A model generated the notes under the pieces. It worked only from the letters and a program-made list of their open reading frames with translations. It did no database searches and was not told where the DNA came from. 35,788 nt of DNA from Pseudomonas sp. PB106 (GTDB lineage: Bacteria; Pseudomonadota; Gammaproteobacteria; Pseudomonadales; Pseudomonadaceae), in contig NZ_RWIM01000120.1 in the NCBI RefSeq assembly GCF_009764645.1, forward strand, positions 1 to 35,788. Direction: 5' to 3'. How positions within the stretch are numbered: the first letter of the stretch is position 1; every line of letters starts with the position of its first letter. A program made the position numbers and the translations under genes. Of the stretch, positions 26,167-34,642 are shown piece after piece.

Positions 26167-28290
26167 TCAACCGGGCAGCGCGCTCCAGTCGAAGGGCTCG
26201 GTGAAGCTTGCCGCGTCTTCAGCGATCAATGGCCGGGCGACGAGGAAGCCTTGCACGTATTCGCAACCGTGGGCCTGCAGCCATTGGTATTGCTCGATGG
26301 TTTCGACACCCTCGGCAATCACCAGCAAACCGTATTGCTTACACAGGTTGATTACCGTGCTCACCAGCGAAGCGTCGCGTGCCGAGTCCGGCAATCGGGC
26401 GATGAGGTGGCGATCAAGCTTGAGCGTGTCCAGTTCCAGATCGCGCAGATGCGCCAGCGAGCAAGGCCCGGAGCCGAAATCATCGAGCGCCACTCGCACC
26501 CCGAGATTGCGCAACAGACGAAGCTGCTTGCGGGTTTCATCAGGGTTCTGCATCAGCGCTTCTTCGGTGACTTCAACCTCCAGCTGCCGTGGCTGCAAGG
26601 CATGGCGCTCCATGACCTGGCGCAATTCGGTGACCAGATTCGGCAGGCCGAACTGGGTGTTGCTCAGGCTCACGGCGAGCACCAGATCGTCGGCGAACAA
26701 GGTTTCCCAGGCTTTGCGCTGACCGGCGCCGCGATGATAAATCCAGCTGCCGAGACGACTGATCAACCGCGCCTCTTCCAGCAATGGCAAAAACAGGCCT
26801 GGCGGAACGTCGCCGACGCTCGGGTGCTGCCAACGCAGCAGTGCTTCAAACCCTCGGATCTGCCCGGTATCGATGGCCACTTGCGGCTGGTAGACCAGAT
26901 TGAAATCGCGGTTTTCGATGGCGGTGCGCACGCTTTCTTCCAGCATCAAGCGCGAACGGGCGCGACCATTCATTTCATGATCGTAGAAGCGATATTGCTG
27001 GCGACCCGCGCGCTTGGCTTCGTACATGGCGATGTCAGAAGCGCGCAGCAGGCCGTCGAGGTTCGAACCGCAATCGGGAAAGGTGGCGATGCCAATACTG
27101 GCGCCAAGGGCGATATCCAGCCCTTCGATCTGCTGACAGATCGATACGCGCTCGATGAGCTTCTCGGATATTTTCGCCGCTTGTTCGGGAAATTCCAGAT
27201 CCAGCAACGCGGTAAATTCATCGCCGCCCATGCGCGCGAGAATGTCGAATGGCCGCAGACAGGCTTTCAATTGCTCGGAGACCCAGCGCAACACGCGGTC
27301 GCCAGCATCATGGCCCAGCGAGTCGTTGACCCGTTTGAAGCCGTCCAGATCCAGATACAGCAGCACCCAACTGCTGTCGCTGCGTTCGCCGCGCAGCAGC
27401 AGGTTTTCCACGGTCTGGTAGAAGCCCCGGCGATTGAGCAAGCCCGTCAGAGGATCAGTGACCGCTTGAAATTCCAATTGCTGATGCAGATGGCGCACGA
27501 CCGACATGTCCAGCACGGTCACCACCATCGCATGTTGTTCGGCGGGTAACGTCGCGCAGGACAAGGCCACCGGCACCTGCTGCCCCGGCGCCGTGCGCAG
27601 CAGCGCATCGTGCAGGCGCAAGGTTTCGCCACGTTTGTAACTGGCATAGAACTCGGAATCGGCCCACACCGGAATGTGGGGTTTCTGCAGATAGTCGAGG
27701 AACTCCTTCCCCTCCAACTCCTTCACCGGCGCATTCAGCAGCCGTGAAATCGCCGGATTGGCAAAACGAATCACGCCGTCTTCGCCCAACACCAGAATCC
27801 CCTCAGCGGCGTTATCCAGCACCGAGGCATTGAACGCTCGCGCCACTTCCAGATCATGACTCAACCGTTGCAAAGCGCGGCGATTACGCTGGTGCTCCAG
27901 CAACGCCTGAACCTTGGGCTTGAGAATCTGCGGATCGAACGGCTTGAACAGGTAATCCACCGCACCACTGGCATAGCCCTTGATCACGGCATCCTGCGAC
28001 TGCTCGTTGGCGGTGAGAAAAATAATCGGTGTGAGCCGCGTACGCTGGCTACCGCGCATCAGCCGCGCGACTTCGAAGCCGTCCATGCCCGGCATCTGCA
28101 CATCCAGCAGCACCAGATCGACGTCGTGTTCGAGCAACAGACTGAGTGCCTCAAAACCAGAGGCAGCGGTAATGACCTGCCAGTCCTGGCGCTGCAACAA
28201 TGCGCGCATGCTGATCAGGTTTTCAGGGTAATCATCCACGATTAAAAGGACAGAGCTGCCTTCACCTGGCTGTGGTTGCGCGCATTCCAT
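26167..28290 (-). CDS. Response regulator with PAS, GGDEF and EAL domains (cyclic-di-GMP turnover)
   Basis: The 707-residue cytoplasmic protein has four domains: a receiver (about 13-135, Asp63 in LLDVQMPGMDG as phosphoacceptor), a PAS domain (about 150-265), GGDEF (about 280-440) and EAL (about 460-700). The cyclase motif GGDEF (355-359) is intact and preceded by an RxxD inhibitory site (RPFD, 346-349). In the EAL domain, EAL (482-484), DDFGSG, KLD and AEGVET are present. The metal-binding asparagine of the usual VNLS is Ser541 (VSLS), and the loop after DDFG is unusual (GPCS for GYSS). It is predicted to be an active cyclase with an impaired or altered phosphodiesterase. No histidine kinase gene is adjacent. 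Confidence 0.9.
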   Translation of the reverse strand: MECAQPQPGEGSSVLLIVDDYPENLISMRALLQRQDWQVITAASGFEALSLLLEHDVDLVLLDVQMPGMDGFEVARLMRGSQRTRLTPIIFLTANEQSQDAVIKGYASGAVDYLFKPFDPQILKPKVQALLEHQRNRRALQRLSHDLEVARAFNASVLDNAAEGILVLGEDGVIRFANPAISRLLNAPVKELEGKEFLDYLQKPHIPVWADSEFYASYKRGETLRLHDALLRTAPGQQVPVALSCATLPAEQHAMVVTVLDMSVVRHLHQQLEFQAVTDPLTGLLNRRGFYQTVENLLLRGERSDSSWVLLYLDLDGFKRVNDSLGHDAGDRVLRWVSEQLKACLRPFDILARMGGDEFTALLDLEFPEQAAKISEKLIERVSICQQIEGLDIALGASIGIATFPDCGSNLDGLLRASDIAMYEAKRAGRQQYRFYDHEMNGRARSRLMLEESVRTAIENRDFNLVYQPQVAIDTGQIRGFEALLRWQHPSVGDVPPGLFLPLLEEARLISRLGSWIYHRGAGQRKAWETLFADDLVLAVSLSNTQFGLPNLVTELRQVMERHALQPRQLEVEVTEEALMQNPDETRKQLRLLRNLGVRVALDDFGSGPCSLAHLRDLELDTLKLDRHLIARLPDSARDASLVSTVINLCKQYGLLVIAEGVETIEQYQWLQAHGCEYVQGFLVARPLIAEDAASFTEPFDWSALPG

Positions 28291-28611
28291 GCTGCTTCTC
28301 TTGTCGGGACTTCAGGCCGGTTTCCGGGCAAAACCGTACACATGCTGAGCGTTCACTCTAGTCCGGGATCGACCAAAGCAATAGCTGTCATCAGGCCATC
28401 ATTTAACCAAAGTCTCGTTTAGCCGACTAACGGTCGCCGCTGTAGCCCCCGGAAACCGGGAAAGATGGCATTTCGACAGGATGTTGACGCCAATCATCTG
28501 CCAAACGGGCGTTAACAAAAAACACCTCTACGCTTATAAAGGCCGCCCCAAAAGGCGCGGGCTAGAGCTTCTGGCACCCGCGTTCAGGATGAATCGAGTG
28601 GAAGAACCGAC
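28291..28611. promoter_or_regulatory. Divergent region with a sigma70-like promoter for the PL7 gene
   Basis: These 321 bp separate the c-di-GMP gene (minus) from the PL7 lyase gene (plus). A good promoter match lies at ttaaca 28512-28517 and tataaa 28535-28540 with a 17-bp spacer, about 70 bp before the lyase start codon. Downstream, gccgcccc-aaa-aggcgcggg can form a small leader hairpin. No frame here looks coding. Confidence 0.6.
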
Positions 28612-29280
28612 ATGATCGATCTCGCAACCTGGAACCTCAGCGTTCCCGTCGGCAGTCCGCCGTACACCGTCGAAACCGCAAAATTGGTGAATGGCTTCAA
28701 GGATCAGTACTTCCATTCCGACACCGGCACCTTGTTCTTCTGGTCACCGGTTACCGGGTCAAAAACCGAAAACGCCATCTACCCGCGCACCGAACTGCGT
28801 GAAACCTACAGCAACGGCACGCTGCGTAACTGGTATTACCCGGACGCTGACAACCTGCTGCGCGCGACCGTCACGGTCAACAAAGTGCCAAGCTCCGGCA
28901 AGATCGTCATCGGCCAGATCCACGCTTATGAAAGCCAGAAGCCCATGGTCAAACTCGAATACCAGTACAAAACCAAAACCGAGACCGGCAACCTGGTGAT
29001 CAAAGTGCGCATGCACCCCGATGACGATGAAAGCCGCGTGATCACCCTTGCCACCGGGATCAAACTGGATCGCGAATTCAATTACCTCATCCACCTCAGC
29101 CCTGGCGGCGCCCTCGGTGTGAGTGCGGCGGGTTATCAGTGGGACTCACAGATCAGCGCGACCTGGAGGAACAAGCCGTTGTACTTCAAGGCCGGGGTTT
29201 ATGTGCAGGACAACACCGGTTACACGAGTGAAGGTGGGCAGGTGACATTTACCAAGCTGGATATTGATCACGACAAATAA
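28612..29280 (+). CDS. Polysaccharide lyase family 7 (alginate-lyase-like) protein
   Basis: PL7 enzymes cleave alginate or related polyuronates by beta-elimination. The 222-residue protein is one beta-jelly-roll catalytic domain with all three family motifs: RTELRE at 59-64, QIH at 102-104 (catalytic His) and YFKAGVYVQ at 191-199 (catalytic Tyr). The isoleucine in QIH is often linked to poly-G or mixed preference, which is only a hint. It has no signal peptide: the protein begins MIDLATWNLSVPVG, as in several Pseudomonas members, so it is exported by a leaderless route, released by lysis, or acts inside the cell. It is not in an alginate biosynthesis operon. A sigma70-like promoter precedes it. 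Confidence 0.92.
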   Translation: MIDLATWNLSVPVGSPPYTVETAKLVNGFKDQYFHSDTGTLFFWSPVTGSKTENAIYPRTELRETYSNGTLRNWYYPDADNLLRATVTVNKVPSSGKIVIGQIHAYESQKPMVKLEYQYKTKTETGNLVIKVRMHPDDDESRVITLATGIKLDREFNYLIHLSPGGALGVSAAGYQWDSQISATWRNKPLYFKAGVYVQDNTGYTSEGGQVTFTKLDIDHDK

Positions 29281-29332
29281 CGCGTTCTGCTTATATCGAC
29301 GTCGTTGAACTGGATATAAAAAGAATAAAGAA

Positions 29333-29350
29333 CTGTCAGTTATTACAGGT
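29333..29350. promoter_or_regulatory. Shared dyad motif, copy 1
   Basis: The 18-mer ctgtcagttattacaggt matches 15 of 18 bases with 31022-31039 and is an imperfect inverted repeat (aactgt / acaggt). It lies 79 bp before the Ig-like protein gene in AT-rich DNA. It is a candidate binding site for an unknown regulator common to both genes. Confidence 0.4.
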
Positions 29351-29429
29351 CATTTTTGATAGCCGACTCTTTATGCTTCTCCAATGAGGAACACTAACCG
29401 CCAGTCAAGCAGCCGACCAGGACGTCCAC

Positions 29430-30275
29430 ATGCCCAGCCCTCTCGCACCGACGATACAGTCCGTTACCGACAGCCTTAAAAACACTGTGGCCAGTGGCGG
29501 CACCGCCTCAGGCACAAGCATCACGCTAAGCGGGGCAGGATTTCCGGGCGTGTCGCTGCTGGTGGAGGTGACCGTCAATGGCGTCGCCAGCCCGCCCTCG
29601 GTACAAAGTGTAACGGTCGGTGCTACGGGCAAATGGTCGGTAGACCTGACCGGCCTTGCTGCTGGAGCAACCACGGTGAAGCTGACTGAAGACGCCAGTA
29701 ACGCGGCCGTCACCGCGCCTGCTGGCTCTGTGTCCTGGAGTTTTACGGTGGCTTCGGTCGTCACCGAAGACTTCGAAAGCGACATCCCGCCGCTCTTTCT
29801 AACCGATTGGAGAACAGTGACTAAAAACAACGTCTCCATTCTCTATACCAGCCCCAACTGGGGCGGCATCCGCAACGCACGGGAGTTCTGGGCCGACACC
29901 GGCGGCTTTCCAGGAAAAATTGAAGGGAAAGTGTTCTGCCTGAACTACATACCCACCATCGCGGCCCCGGCCTCGGTGGGCTTTTCCCTGTATCAGCCCA
30001 AACTGAACAAGTTGGCCAATTGCACTGCTATCAGTTTCTGGTACCTCTGCCAAACCAGTTGCACCGTGCATTTTTATAACGACGCAAAAGTTGAAGTGGG
30101 CCAAGCAGTACTGGCCATCAGCCCGAAGAAACCGCAACAGTTGACGTTCCCATCAGCGAACGTTTCGACCTTTGTCATCATGGACAACACTCAAGTCGTG
30201 GCCCCTGCACCGGCACCTTCGAACCCGCTTACTTACTCGGTGTTAATCGACAATATTCAATTTACGCCGATGTAA
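29430..30275 (+). CDS. Ig-like domain protein with jelly-roll-like C-terminal domain
   Basis: The 281-residue protein is of unknown function. Residues about 1-107 form a bacterial Ig-like beta-sandwich, rich in Thr, Ser, Val and Gly (GKWSVDLTGLAAGATTVKLTEDA), of the kind found in surface adhesins and toxin-associated proteins. Residues about 110-281 (from VTEDFESD to VLIDNIQFTPM) look like a jelly-roll carbohydrate-binding-like domain. There is no signal peptide, no lipobox and no membrane anchor. AGGA lies about 8 nt before ATG 29430. It sits 150 bp after the PL7 gene, and a strong terminator follows. A role in binding polysaccharide beside the lyase is an inference from fold and position only. 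Confidence 0.7.
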   Translation: MPSPLAPTIQSVTDSLKNTVASGGTASGTSITLSGAGFPGVSLLVEVTVNGVASPPSVQSVTVGATGKWSVDLTGLAAGATTVKLTEDASNAAVTAPAGSVSWSFTVASVVTEDFESDIPPLFLTDWRTVTKNNVSILYTSPNWGGIRNAREFWADTGGFPGKIEGKVFCLNYIPTIAAPASVGFSLYQPKLNKLANCTAISFWYLCQTSCTVHFYNDAKVEVGQAVLAISPKKPQQLTFPSANVSTFVIMDNTQVVAPAPAPSNPLTYSVLIDNIQFTPM

Positions 30276-30282
30276 CGTAGCC

Positions 30283-30320
30283 AAAACAAGAAACCCGCCT
30301 CTCGGCGGGTTTCTTGTTTT
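30283..30320. terminator. Bidirectional intrinsic terminator
   Basis: A perfect 17-bp stem (30283-30299 with 30304-30320) closes a tctc loop; A and T tracts at the outer ends serve both strands. It ends the Ig-like gene (plus) and the 94-residue hypothetical gene (minus), whose stop codon abuts it. Confidence 0.92.
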
Positions 30321-30605
30321 TTACTTCGGATTGATGGTCGGAATCACGTAGTCTTTCAGCGCCTCTAGCGGAAAGACCTTATAGTCATCCGTACCGGCGA
30401 ATTGCAGCATCAGGCCGCCTTCTTCGATGCCATGGTAGATCCCTTCGACGCTCACCAGAATCTGAATCGGCGCGCCTTTCTCTGCGTTGTACTTGATACG
30501 TTGACCAACACTCAAGGTGAAGGGTTGAGGGCCGTGAGAATTAATAACTTCCTGCTCGCCCTGAACAGATTTTAAAGATGCATTTGCAAAAACTTGTTCT
30601 TCCAT
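30321..30605 (-). CDS. Hypothetical protein (94 aa)
   Basis: I do not recognise this protein. It is acidic and soluble, with an apparent beta-rich middle (QPFTLSVGQRIKYN, IQILVSVEGIYHGI) and a conserved-looking C terminus (DDYKVFPLEALKDYVIP). It has no signal peptide, membrane segment or cysteines. ATG 30605 is chosen because AAGGAG lies seven nt upstream; the frame to 30653 adds a poor leader. It faces the Ig-like gene across a shared terminator. Codon use is somewhat less biased than in the housekeeping genes. Confidence 0.65.
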   Translation of the reverse strand: MEEQVFANASLKSVQGEQEVINSHGPQPFTLSVGQRIKYNAEKGAPIQILVSVEGIYHGIEEGGLMLQFAGTDDYKVFPLEALKDYVIPTINPK

Positions 30606-31216
30606 GATGAAACTCCTTGGATAATTTATATAAAGCTTAGTAGCGGGCGTCACTCATCAGCCCGTACGCAACACTAACCAATGAGCCGGCCCTCATCAAG
30701 AGCAAACATCGCAAAACTCTTTTCAATACTTTTCCGCAAACCAACACTCCACGACAAAACAATGCACAAGAACTAAAATTACTCTTTGACCCCAGCGTTA
30801 ATTGTCTCGATTGAATTTCCCAAAGATCGAAACCCAATGTCTTTCTATAAAATCCCTCTCGGCGCGCCTGTTAAAGCTGGCTCAATCTGCTTGGGGTCTG
30901 GTGGTGATCAAGGCATAGATCAGTGTCGACATCCATTTTCGTCGCTTACTTTTTAAATTCGCTCAGCCGCGCTTTCATATTCAAGATCCGATTAAGTCAT
31001 ATAGCAAAAGCATATCAATACCTGTCAACTCTTACAGGTGACGAACCGTCCACACCGGCCTAACCTCACTTACGAAACAACAAAAAGTGATACACACACA
31101 ATCAACTGCACGCACCTGACTATTTGCGAGCCTGACAGAAACAACCATAAATGAGTTAAGTCAGCCACGCGCAAACTCGGTTAGCCCTAGCAACTGAAAA
31201 GAAAAAGGAAAAGATC
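30606..31216. other. AT-richer intergenic region
   Basis: These 611 bp are visibly richer in A and T than the rest of the window and carry none of the REP elements common elsewhere. They contain the upstream regions of two divergent small genes and the dyad at 31022-31039. Short frames lack ribosome-binding sites and codon bias. A decayed gene or acquired DNA is possible; I see no intact gene. Confidence 0.5.
31022..31039. promoter_or_regulatory. Shared dyad motif, copy 2
   Basis: The 18-mer ctgtcaactcttacaggt shares 15 of 18 bases with 29333-29350. With the preceding base pair it forms a perfect dyad acctgt-N8-acaggt (31020-31039). It lies 177 bp before the 112-residue hypothetical gene. 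Confidence 0.4.
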
Positions 31217-31555
31217 ATGGCGAATATCAACGGTGTTTATTTCGGGGGCGGCGTTGACGGCACCTTCCATCTGCACATCAACAGCTCTGACGACATGACC
31301 GGAATATTGAATGGCGTTGTATATAAAGGATCAGATATTTATACGGCCACTGGCAACTATAAATTCGAAAACAACGTCGGCCCTGCGACAAACGTTAATA
31401 TTAGCTTGGCTGGCGCCACGAACACACAACTGCCCTTTGAAAACTGGTTTCTTAAAACCAACAACAATGACTATGCACATTTGACTGGGACACGACGAGT
31501 CACCTTCCAAAACGGTACTTGGGGGGAAGGCGAGCTTGGACTTTCTAGAGTTTAG
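31217..31555 (+). CDS. Hypothetical beta-rich small protein (112 aa)
   Basis: I do not recognise this protein. It has no signal peptide, lipobox or cysteines, is rich in Asn, Gly and Thr, and reads as a series of short beta strands (GTFHLHINSSDDMTGILNG, YTATGNYKFENN, NVNISLAGATN, LTGTRRVTFQNGTWGEGEL). That suggests a small beta-barrel or sandwich. A loose resemblance to avidin-like repeats (strand, TG, strand, TGxY) is visible but too weak to name. AAAGGA lies a few bases before ATG 31217. Base and codon use is AT-richer than in the neighbours, fitting horizontal acquisition. A terminator follows. Confidence 0.65.
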   Translation: MANINGVYFGGGVDGTFHLHINSSDDMTGILNGVVYKGSDIYTATGNYKFENNVGPATNVNISLAGATNTQLPFENWFLKTNNNDYAHLTGTRRVTFQNGTWGEGELGLSRV

Positions 31556-31577
31556 GAGACAATTCAATTTCTCAAAA

Positions 31578-31606
31578 AAAGAAACCCGCCTAAAGCGGGT
31601 TTCTTT
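31578..31606. terminator. Bidirectional intrinsic terminator
   Basis: A 12-bp stem (aaagaaacccgc at 31578-31589, gcgggtttcttt at 31595-31606) has an A7 run at its left end, beginning at 31574. It ends the hypothetical gene on the plus strand and fba on the minus strand, whose stop codon is 24 bp away. Confidence 0.88.
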
Positions 31607-31629
31607 GACGCACCGTTTAACACCCAGGC

Positions 31630-32694
31630 TTAGTTAACCTTAGCGTTCAACTCACCCTTCAGATAACACTGATACATCGCTTCCAGCGAAATCGGCTTGA
31701 TCTTCGAAGCATTACCAGCAGTGCCGAACGCTTCGTAACGCGCGATGCAGACATCACGCATTGCCGTCACAGTCGCGCCGAAGAATTTACGCGGATCGAA
31801 TTCGCTCGGGTTGGTGGCCATCAGGCGACGCATCGCACCGGTGGATGCCAGACGCAGGTCGGTGTCGATGTTGACTTTGCGTACGCCGTACTTGATGCCT
31901 TCAACGATTTCTTCAACCGGTACGCCGTAGGTTTCTTTGATGTCGCCGCCGTACTGGTTGATGATCGCCAGCCACTCTTGCGGAACCGAAGAAGAGCCGT
32001 GCATCACCAGGTGAGTGTTCGGGATGCGTTTGTGGATTTCCTTGATACGGTCGATCGCCAGCACGTCACCGGTAGGTGGCTTGGTGAACTTGTAGGCGCC
32101 GTGGCTGGTGCCGATAGCGATGGCCAGGGCATCGACCTGAGTGCGTTTGACGAAGTCAGCGGCTTCTTCCGGGTCGGTCAGCATCTGGCTGTGATCGAGA
32201 ACGCCTTCAGCGCCGATGCCATCTTCTTCACCGGCCATGCCGGTTTCCAGCGAACCCAGGCAGCCCAGCTCGCCTTCTACCGAGACGCCGCAAGCGTGAG
32301 CCATGGCCACGGTTTGTTGGGTAACACGGACGTTGTAGTCGTAGTCGGTCGGGGTCTTGCCGTCCTCGCCGAGGGAACCGTCCATCATCACCGAGCTGAA
32401 GCCCAGTTGAATCGAGCGCTGGCAGACGTCAGGGCTGGTGCCGTGGTCCTGGTGCATGCACACCGGGATGTGCGGGAATTCTTCGATTGCGGCCAGGATC
32501 AAGTGACGCAGGAATGGCGCGCCGGCGTATTTGCGAGCGCCGGCCGAAGCCTGAACGATCACCGGGGAGTCAGTCTTGTCAGCGGCTTCCATGATGGCGC
32601 GCATCTGCTCAAGGTTGTTGACGTTGAAAGCTGGAACGCCGTAGCCGAATTCGGCCGCGTGGTCCAACATCTGGCGCATGCTGATAAGTGCCAT
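31630..32694 (-). CDS. fba: Fructose-1,6-bisphosphate aldolase, class II
   Basis: This zinc-dependent aldolase interconverts fructose-1,6-bisphosphate with glyceraldehyde-3-phosphate and dihydroxyacetone phosphate. In pseudomonads it serves mainly gluconeogenesis and hexose recycling. The 354-residue protein (Calvin-cycle-type subfamily by length and sequence) has His81, Asp83 and His84 in MHQDHG, VEGELG, the phosphate- and metal-binding GTSHGAY, HGSSS and NIDTD. GGGAGAG lies about 8 nt before the ATG. It is the last gene of the minus-strand group epd-pgk-lipoproteins-fba. Codon use is highly biased, as expected for an abundant enzyme. Confidence 0.97.
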   Translation of the reverse strand: MALISMRQMLDHAAEFGYGVPAFNVNNLEQMRAIMEAADKTDSPVIVQASAGARKYAGAPFLRHLILAAIEEFPHIPVCMHQDHGTSPDVCQRSIQLGFSSVMMDGSLGEDGKTPTDYDYNVRVTQQTVAMAHACGVSVEGELGCLGSLETGMAGEEDGIGAEGVLDHSQMLTDPEEAADFVKRTQVDALAIAIGTSHGAYKFTKPPTGDVLAIDRIKEIHKRIPNTHLVMHGSSSVPQEWLAIINQYGGDIKETYGVPVEEIVEGIKYGVRKVNIDTDLRLASTGAMRRLMATNPSEFDPRKFFGATVTAMRDVCIARYEAFGTAGNASKIKPISLEAMYQCYLKGELNAKVN

Positions 32695-32820
32695 TGTGTG
32701 TGTCTCTCCCGGTTTAGGGTCGTTAATCGTGCCAGCCTGCCGGAGCGGCGGCGGCTATTCAAGTGATTGCAGATCGGGGGTTGAGGCCCGCTCTGGTGAT
32801 TCGATAAAGCAAATTCTGTG

Positions 32821-33153
32821 TTATTCAGCTTTGCAGCCGCGGCCGATCAGGTCATTGGTGGCGACCCAGTACACCAGGCCTTCTTCACCTTTGACGTGAA
32901 ACGCCAGCATGCCGTCGCTGTACAGCGTGCCCGAGGCGCCCGGCTCTTCTTTCAGGCGATAGACCTGATCGCCGCCACCCAGTCGAACGTCGACCTCCTT
33001 CTGGCCGGCATCGGCGTAACGCCACAGCACTTTGGCCTGGCTGTCGCAGGTCCAGGTCGTCCAGTTATCCGCCGGAGCCGACGACTGAAACAGGTTGAAC
33101 TGCGCACAACCACCTAACAATGCCAACGCCGCAATGGCGATCAAGCCTTTCAT
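32821..33153 (-). CDS. MliC-family lipoprotein (c-type lysozyme inhibitor-like)
   Basis: The 110-residue precursor has a lipoprotein signal peptide with lipobox LGGC (Cys16). The mature part matches the MliC pattern: WTCDSQAKVLWRY, then VDVRLGGGDQVYRL, then the characteristic ASGTLYSDGMLAFHVKG. MliC proteins sit in the outer membrane or periplasm and block C-type lysozyme. A conserved second cysteine near the C terminus (GRGCKAE) could pair with the Cys of WTC. GAGGA precedes the ATG. Its place between aldolase and phosphoglycerate kinase genes matches the gene order I recall for P. aeruginosa. Inhibitor activity is inferred from family. Confidence 0.8.
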   Translation of the reverse strand: MKGLIAIAALALLGGCAQFNLFQSSAPADNWTTWTCDSQAKVLWRYADAGQKEVDVRLGGGDQVYRLKEEPGASGTLYSDGMLAFHVKGEEGLVYWVATNDLIGRGCKAE

Positions 33154-33210
33154 CCGTGTTCCTCGACTGACGGCGCATGCCGCCAGCCCTGAGTTAAAGA
33201 GTCAGACCCG

Positions 33211-33432
33211 TCAAGGACAACCATGTTCCTTGGCCGGGGTTTGCGTCTCGTATTTCTCCAGGCCGTCCGGTCCCGAGCGCTTGTTCAGCACCGGGTTGGT
33301 TTCGGCCTGCCAGTCGGCCTGATAACAGCCCTTCTGCGACTCGCTCGGCGCCGGCGTCGCTTCGGCCTTCGGGTTACTCCCGCAGGCCGCCAGCGTACCG
33401 GTCAGCAACAACAGCGCTAACGACTTGACCAT
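33211..33432 (-). CDS. Small lipoprotein (73 aa), unknown function
   Basis: The precursor has a short lipoprotein signal peptide MVKSLALLLLTGTLAAC with lipobox LAAC (Cys17). A Pro/Ala/Ser-rich linker (NPKAEATPAPSES) and about 40 mature residues with two cysteines (GCYQADWQAE and the C-terminal HGCP) follow, so one disulfide is possible. AGGAG lies seven nt before ATG 33432; the longer frame to 33645 runs antisense into pgk. It starts 34 bp after the pgk stop and is probably co-transcribed. No function is known to me. Confidence 0.78.
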   Translation of the reverse strand: MVKSLALLLLTGTLAACGSNPKAEATPAPSESQKGCYQADWQAETNPVLNKRSGPDGLEKYETQTPAKEHGCP

Positions 33433-33466
33433 GTAAACACTCCTTTGCCTGGCCAAACGGGCGGCC

Positions 33467-34630
33467 TCAGGCCTTGGCCCGGCTTTCCAGGACTTCAACG
33501 GCTGGCAGCACTTTGCCCTCGACGAATTCGAGGAACGCGCCACCACCGGTGGAAATGTAGGAGATTTGCTCAGCCACGCCATATTTATCGATCGCAGCCA
33601 GGGTATCGCCACCGCCAGCAATGGAGAACGCCGAGCTTTCAGCAATAGCCTGAGCCAACACTTTGGTGCCGTTGCCGAACTGGTCGAACTCGAACACGCC
33701 GACCGGGCCGTTCCACAGAATGGTTTTCGACGACTTCAGCAGTTCAGCGAAGTTGGCCGCGGTTTGCGGGCCGATGTCCAGAATCATGTCGTCAGCCGCG
33801 ACGTCAGCGATCAGCTTGACGGTGGCTTCGGCGGTTTCGGCGAATTCTTTGGCAACCACGACGTCAACCGGCAGCGGCACGCTGACTTTGGCAGCGATGG
33901 CACGCGCGGTGTCGAGCAGGTCTGGCTCGTACAGGGATTTGCCAACCGGGTGACCGGCCGCCGCGAGGAAGGTGTTGGCGATGCCGCCGCCGACGATCAG
34001 TTGATCGCAGATCTGGCTCAGGCTGTTCAGCACGTCGAGTTTGGTCGAGACCTTGGAGCCGGCAACGATCGCAGCCATTGGCTGAGCCGGTGCGCCGAGG
34101 GCTTTGCCCAGCGCGTCCAGTTCAGCGGCCAGCAGCGGGCCAGCGGCAGCGACCTTGGCGAACTTGGCCACGCCGTGGGTCGAACCTTCGGCACGGTGAG
34201 CGGTGCCGAACGCGTCCATCACGAATACGTCGCACAAGGCTGCGTATTGCTGGGCCAGTTCGTCAGCGTTCTTTTTCTCGCCCTTGTTGAAGCGCACGTT
34301 TTCGAACAGCACGATGTCGCCGGCCTTAACGTCAACGCCGACCAGATAATCGGCCACCAGCGGCACTTCGCGGCCCAGAGCCTTGCTCAGGTAGTCAGCG
34401 ACAGGCTTGAGGCTGTTCTCGGCAGAGAATTCGCCTTCGGTCGGACGGCCAAGGTGCGAGCAGACCATCACGGCCGCACCTTTTTCCAGGGCCAGCTTGA
34501 TGGTCGGCAGCGAAGCCAGGATACGCGCATCGCTGGTGACAACACCGTCCTTGACTGGGACGTTGAGGTCTTCGCGGATCAATACGCGCTTACCTTGCAG
34601 ATCGAGGTCGGACATCTTCAACACGGTCAT
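33467..34630 (-). CDS. pgk: Phosphoglycerate kinase
   Basis: This enzyme transfers phosphate between 1,3-bisphosphoglycerate and ADP in glycolysis and gluconeogenesis. The 387-residue length equals the E. coli enzyme. Landmarks are [10 protein letters not shown] near the N terminus, [10 protein letters not shown], the hinge-region [20 protein letters not shown] and the C-terminal nucleotide loop [13 protein letters not shown] 34630 is chosen with aggaag about 9 nt upstream; GTG 34639 is too close to that site. It follows epd by 12 bp, so the two are an operon. Confidence 0.97.
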   Translation of the reverse strand: MTVLKMSDLDLQGKRVLIREDLNVPVKDGVVTSDARILASLPTIKLALEKGAAVMVCSHLGRPTEGEFSAENSLKPVADYLSKALGREVPLVADYLVGVDVKAGDIVLFENVRFNKGEKKNADELAQQYAALCDVFVMDAFGTAHRAEGSTHGVAKFAKVAAAGPLLAAELDALGKALGAPAQPMAAIVAGSKVSTKLDVLNSLSQICDQLIVGGGIANTFLAAAGHPVGKSLYEPDLLDTARAIAAKVSVPLPVDVVVAKEFAETAEATVKLIADVAADDMILDIGPQTAANFAELLKSSKTILWNGPVGVFEFDQFGNGTKVLAQAIAESSAFSIAGGGDTLAAIDKYGVAEQISYISTGGGAFLEFVEGKVLPAVEVLESRAKA

Positions 34631-34642
34631 GGGTCGCACTTC

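Noticed and set aside
25402..27549. 715-codon plus-strand frame opposite ygjP and the c-di-GMP gene
   Set aside because: Spans two genes on the other strand that carry intact catalytic motifs; no ribosome-binding site.
30637..30837. 66-codon minus-strand frame in the AT-rich gap
   Set aside because: No convincing ribosome-binding site, codon use unlike genes, overlaps a likely promoter region.
31217..31555. Naming the small beta-rich protein an avidin-like protein
   Set aside because: Only a loose strand pattern is shared; the biotin-site tryptophans and a signal peptide are not evident.
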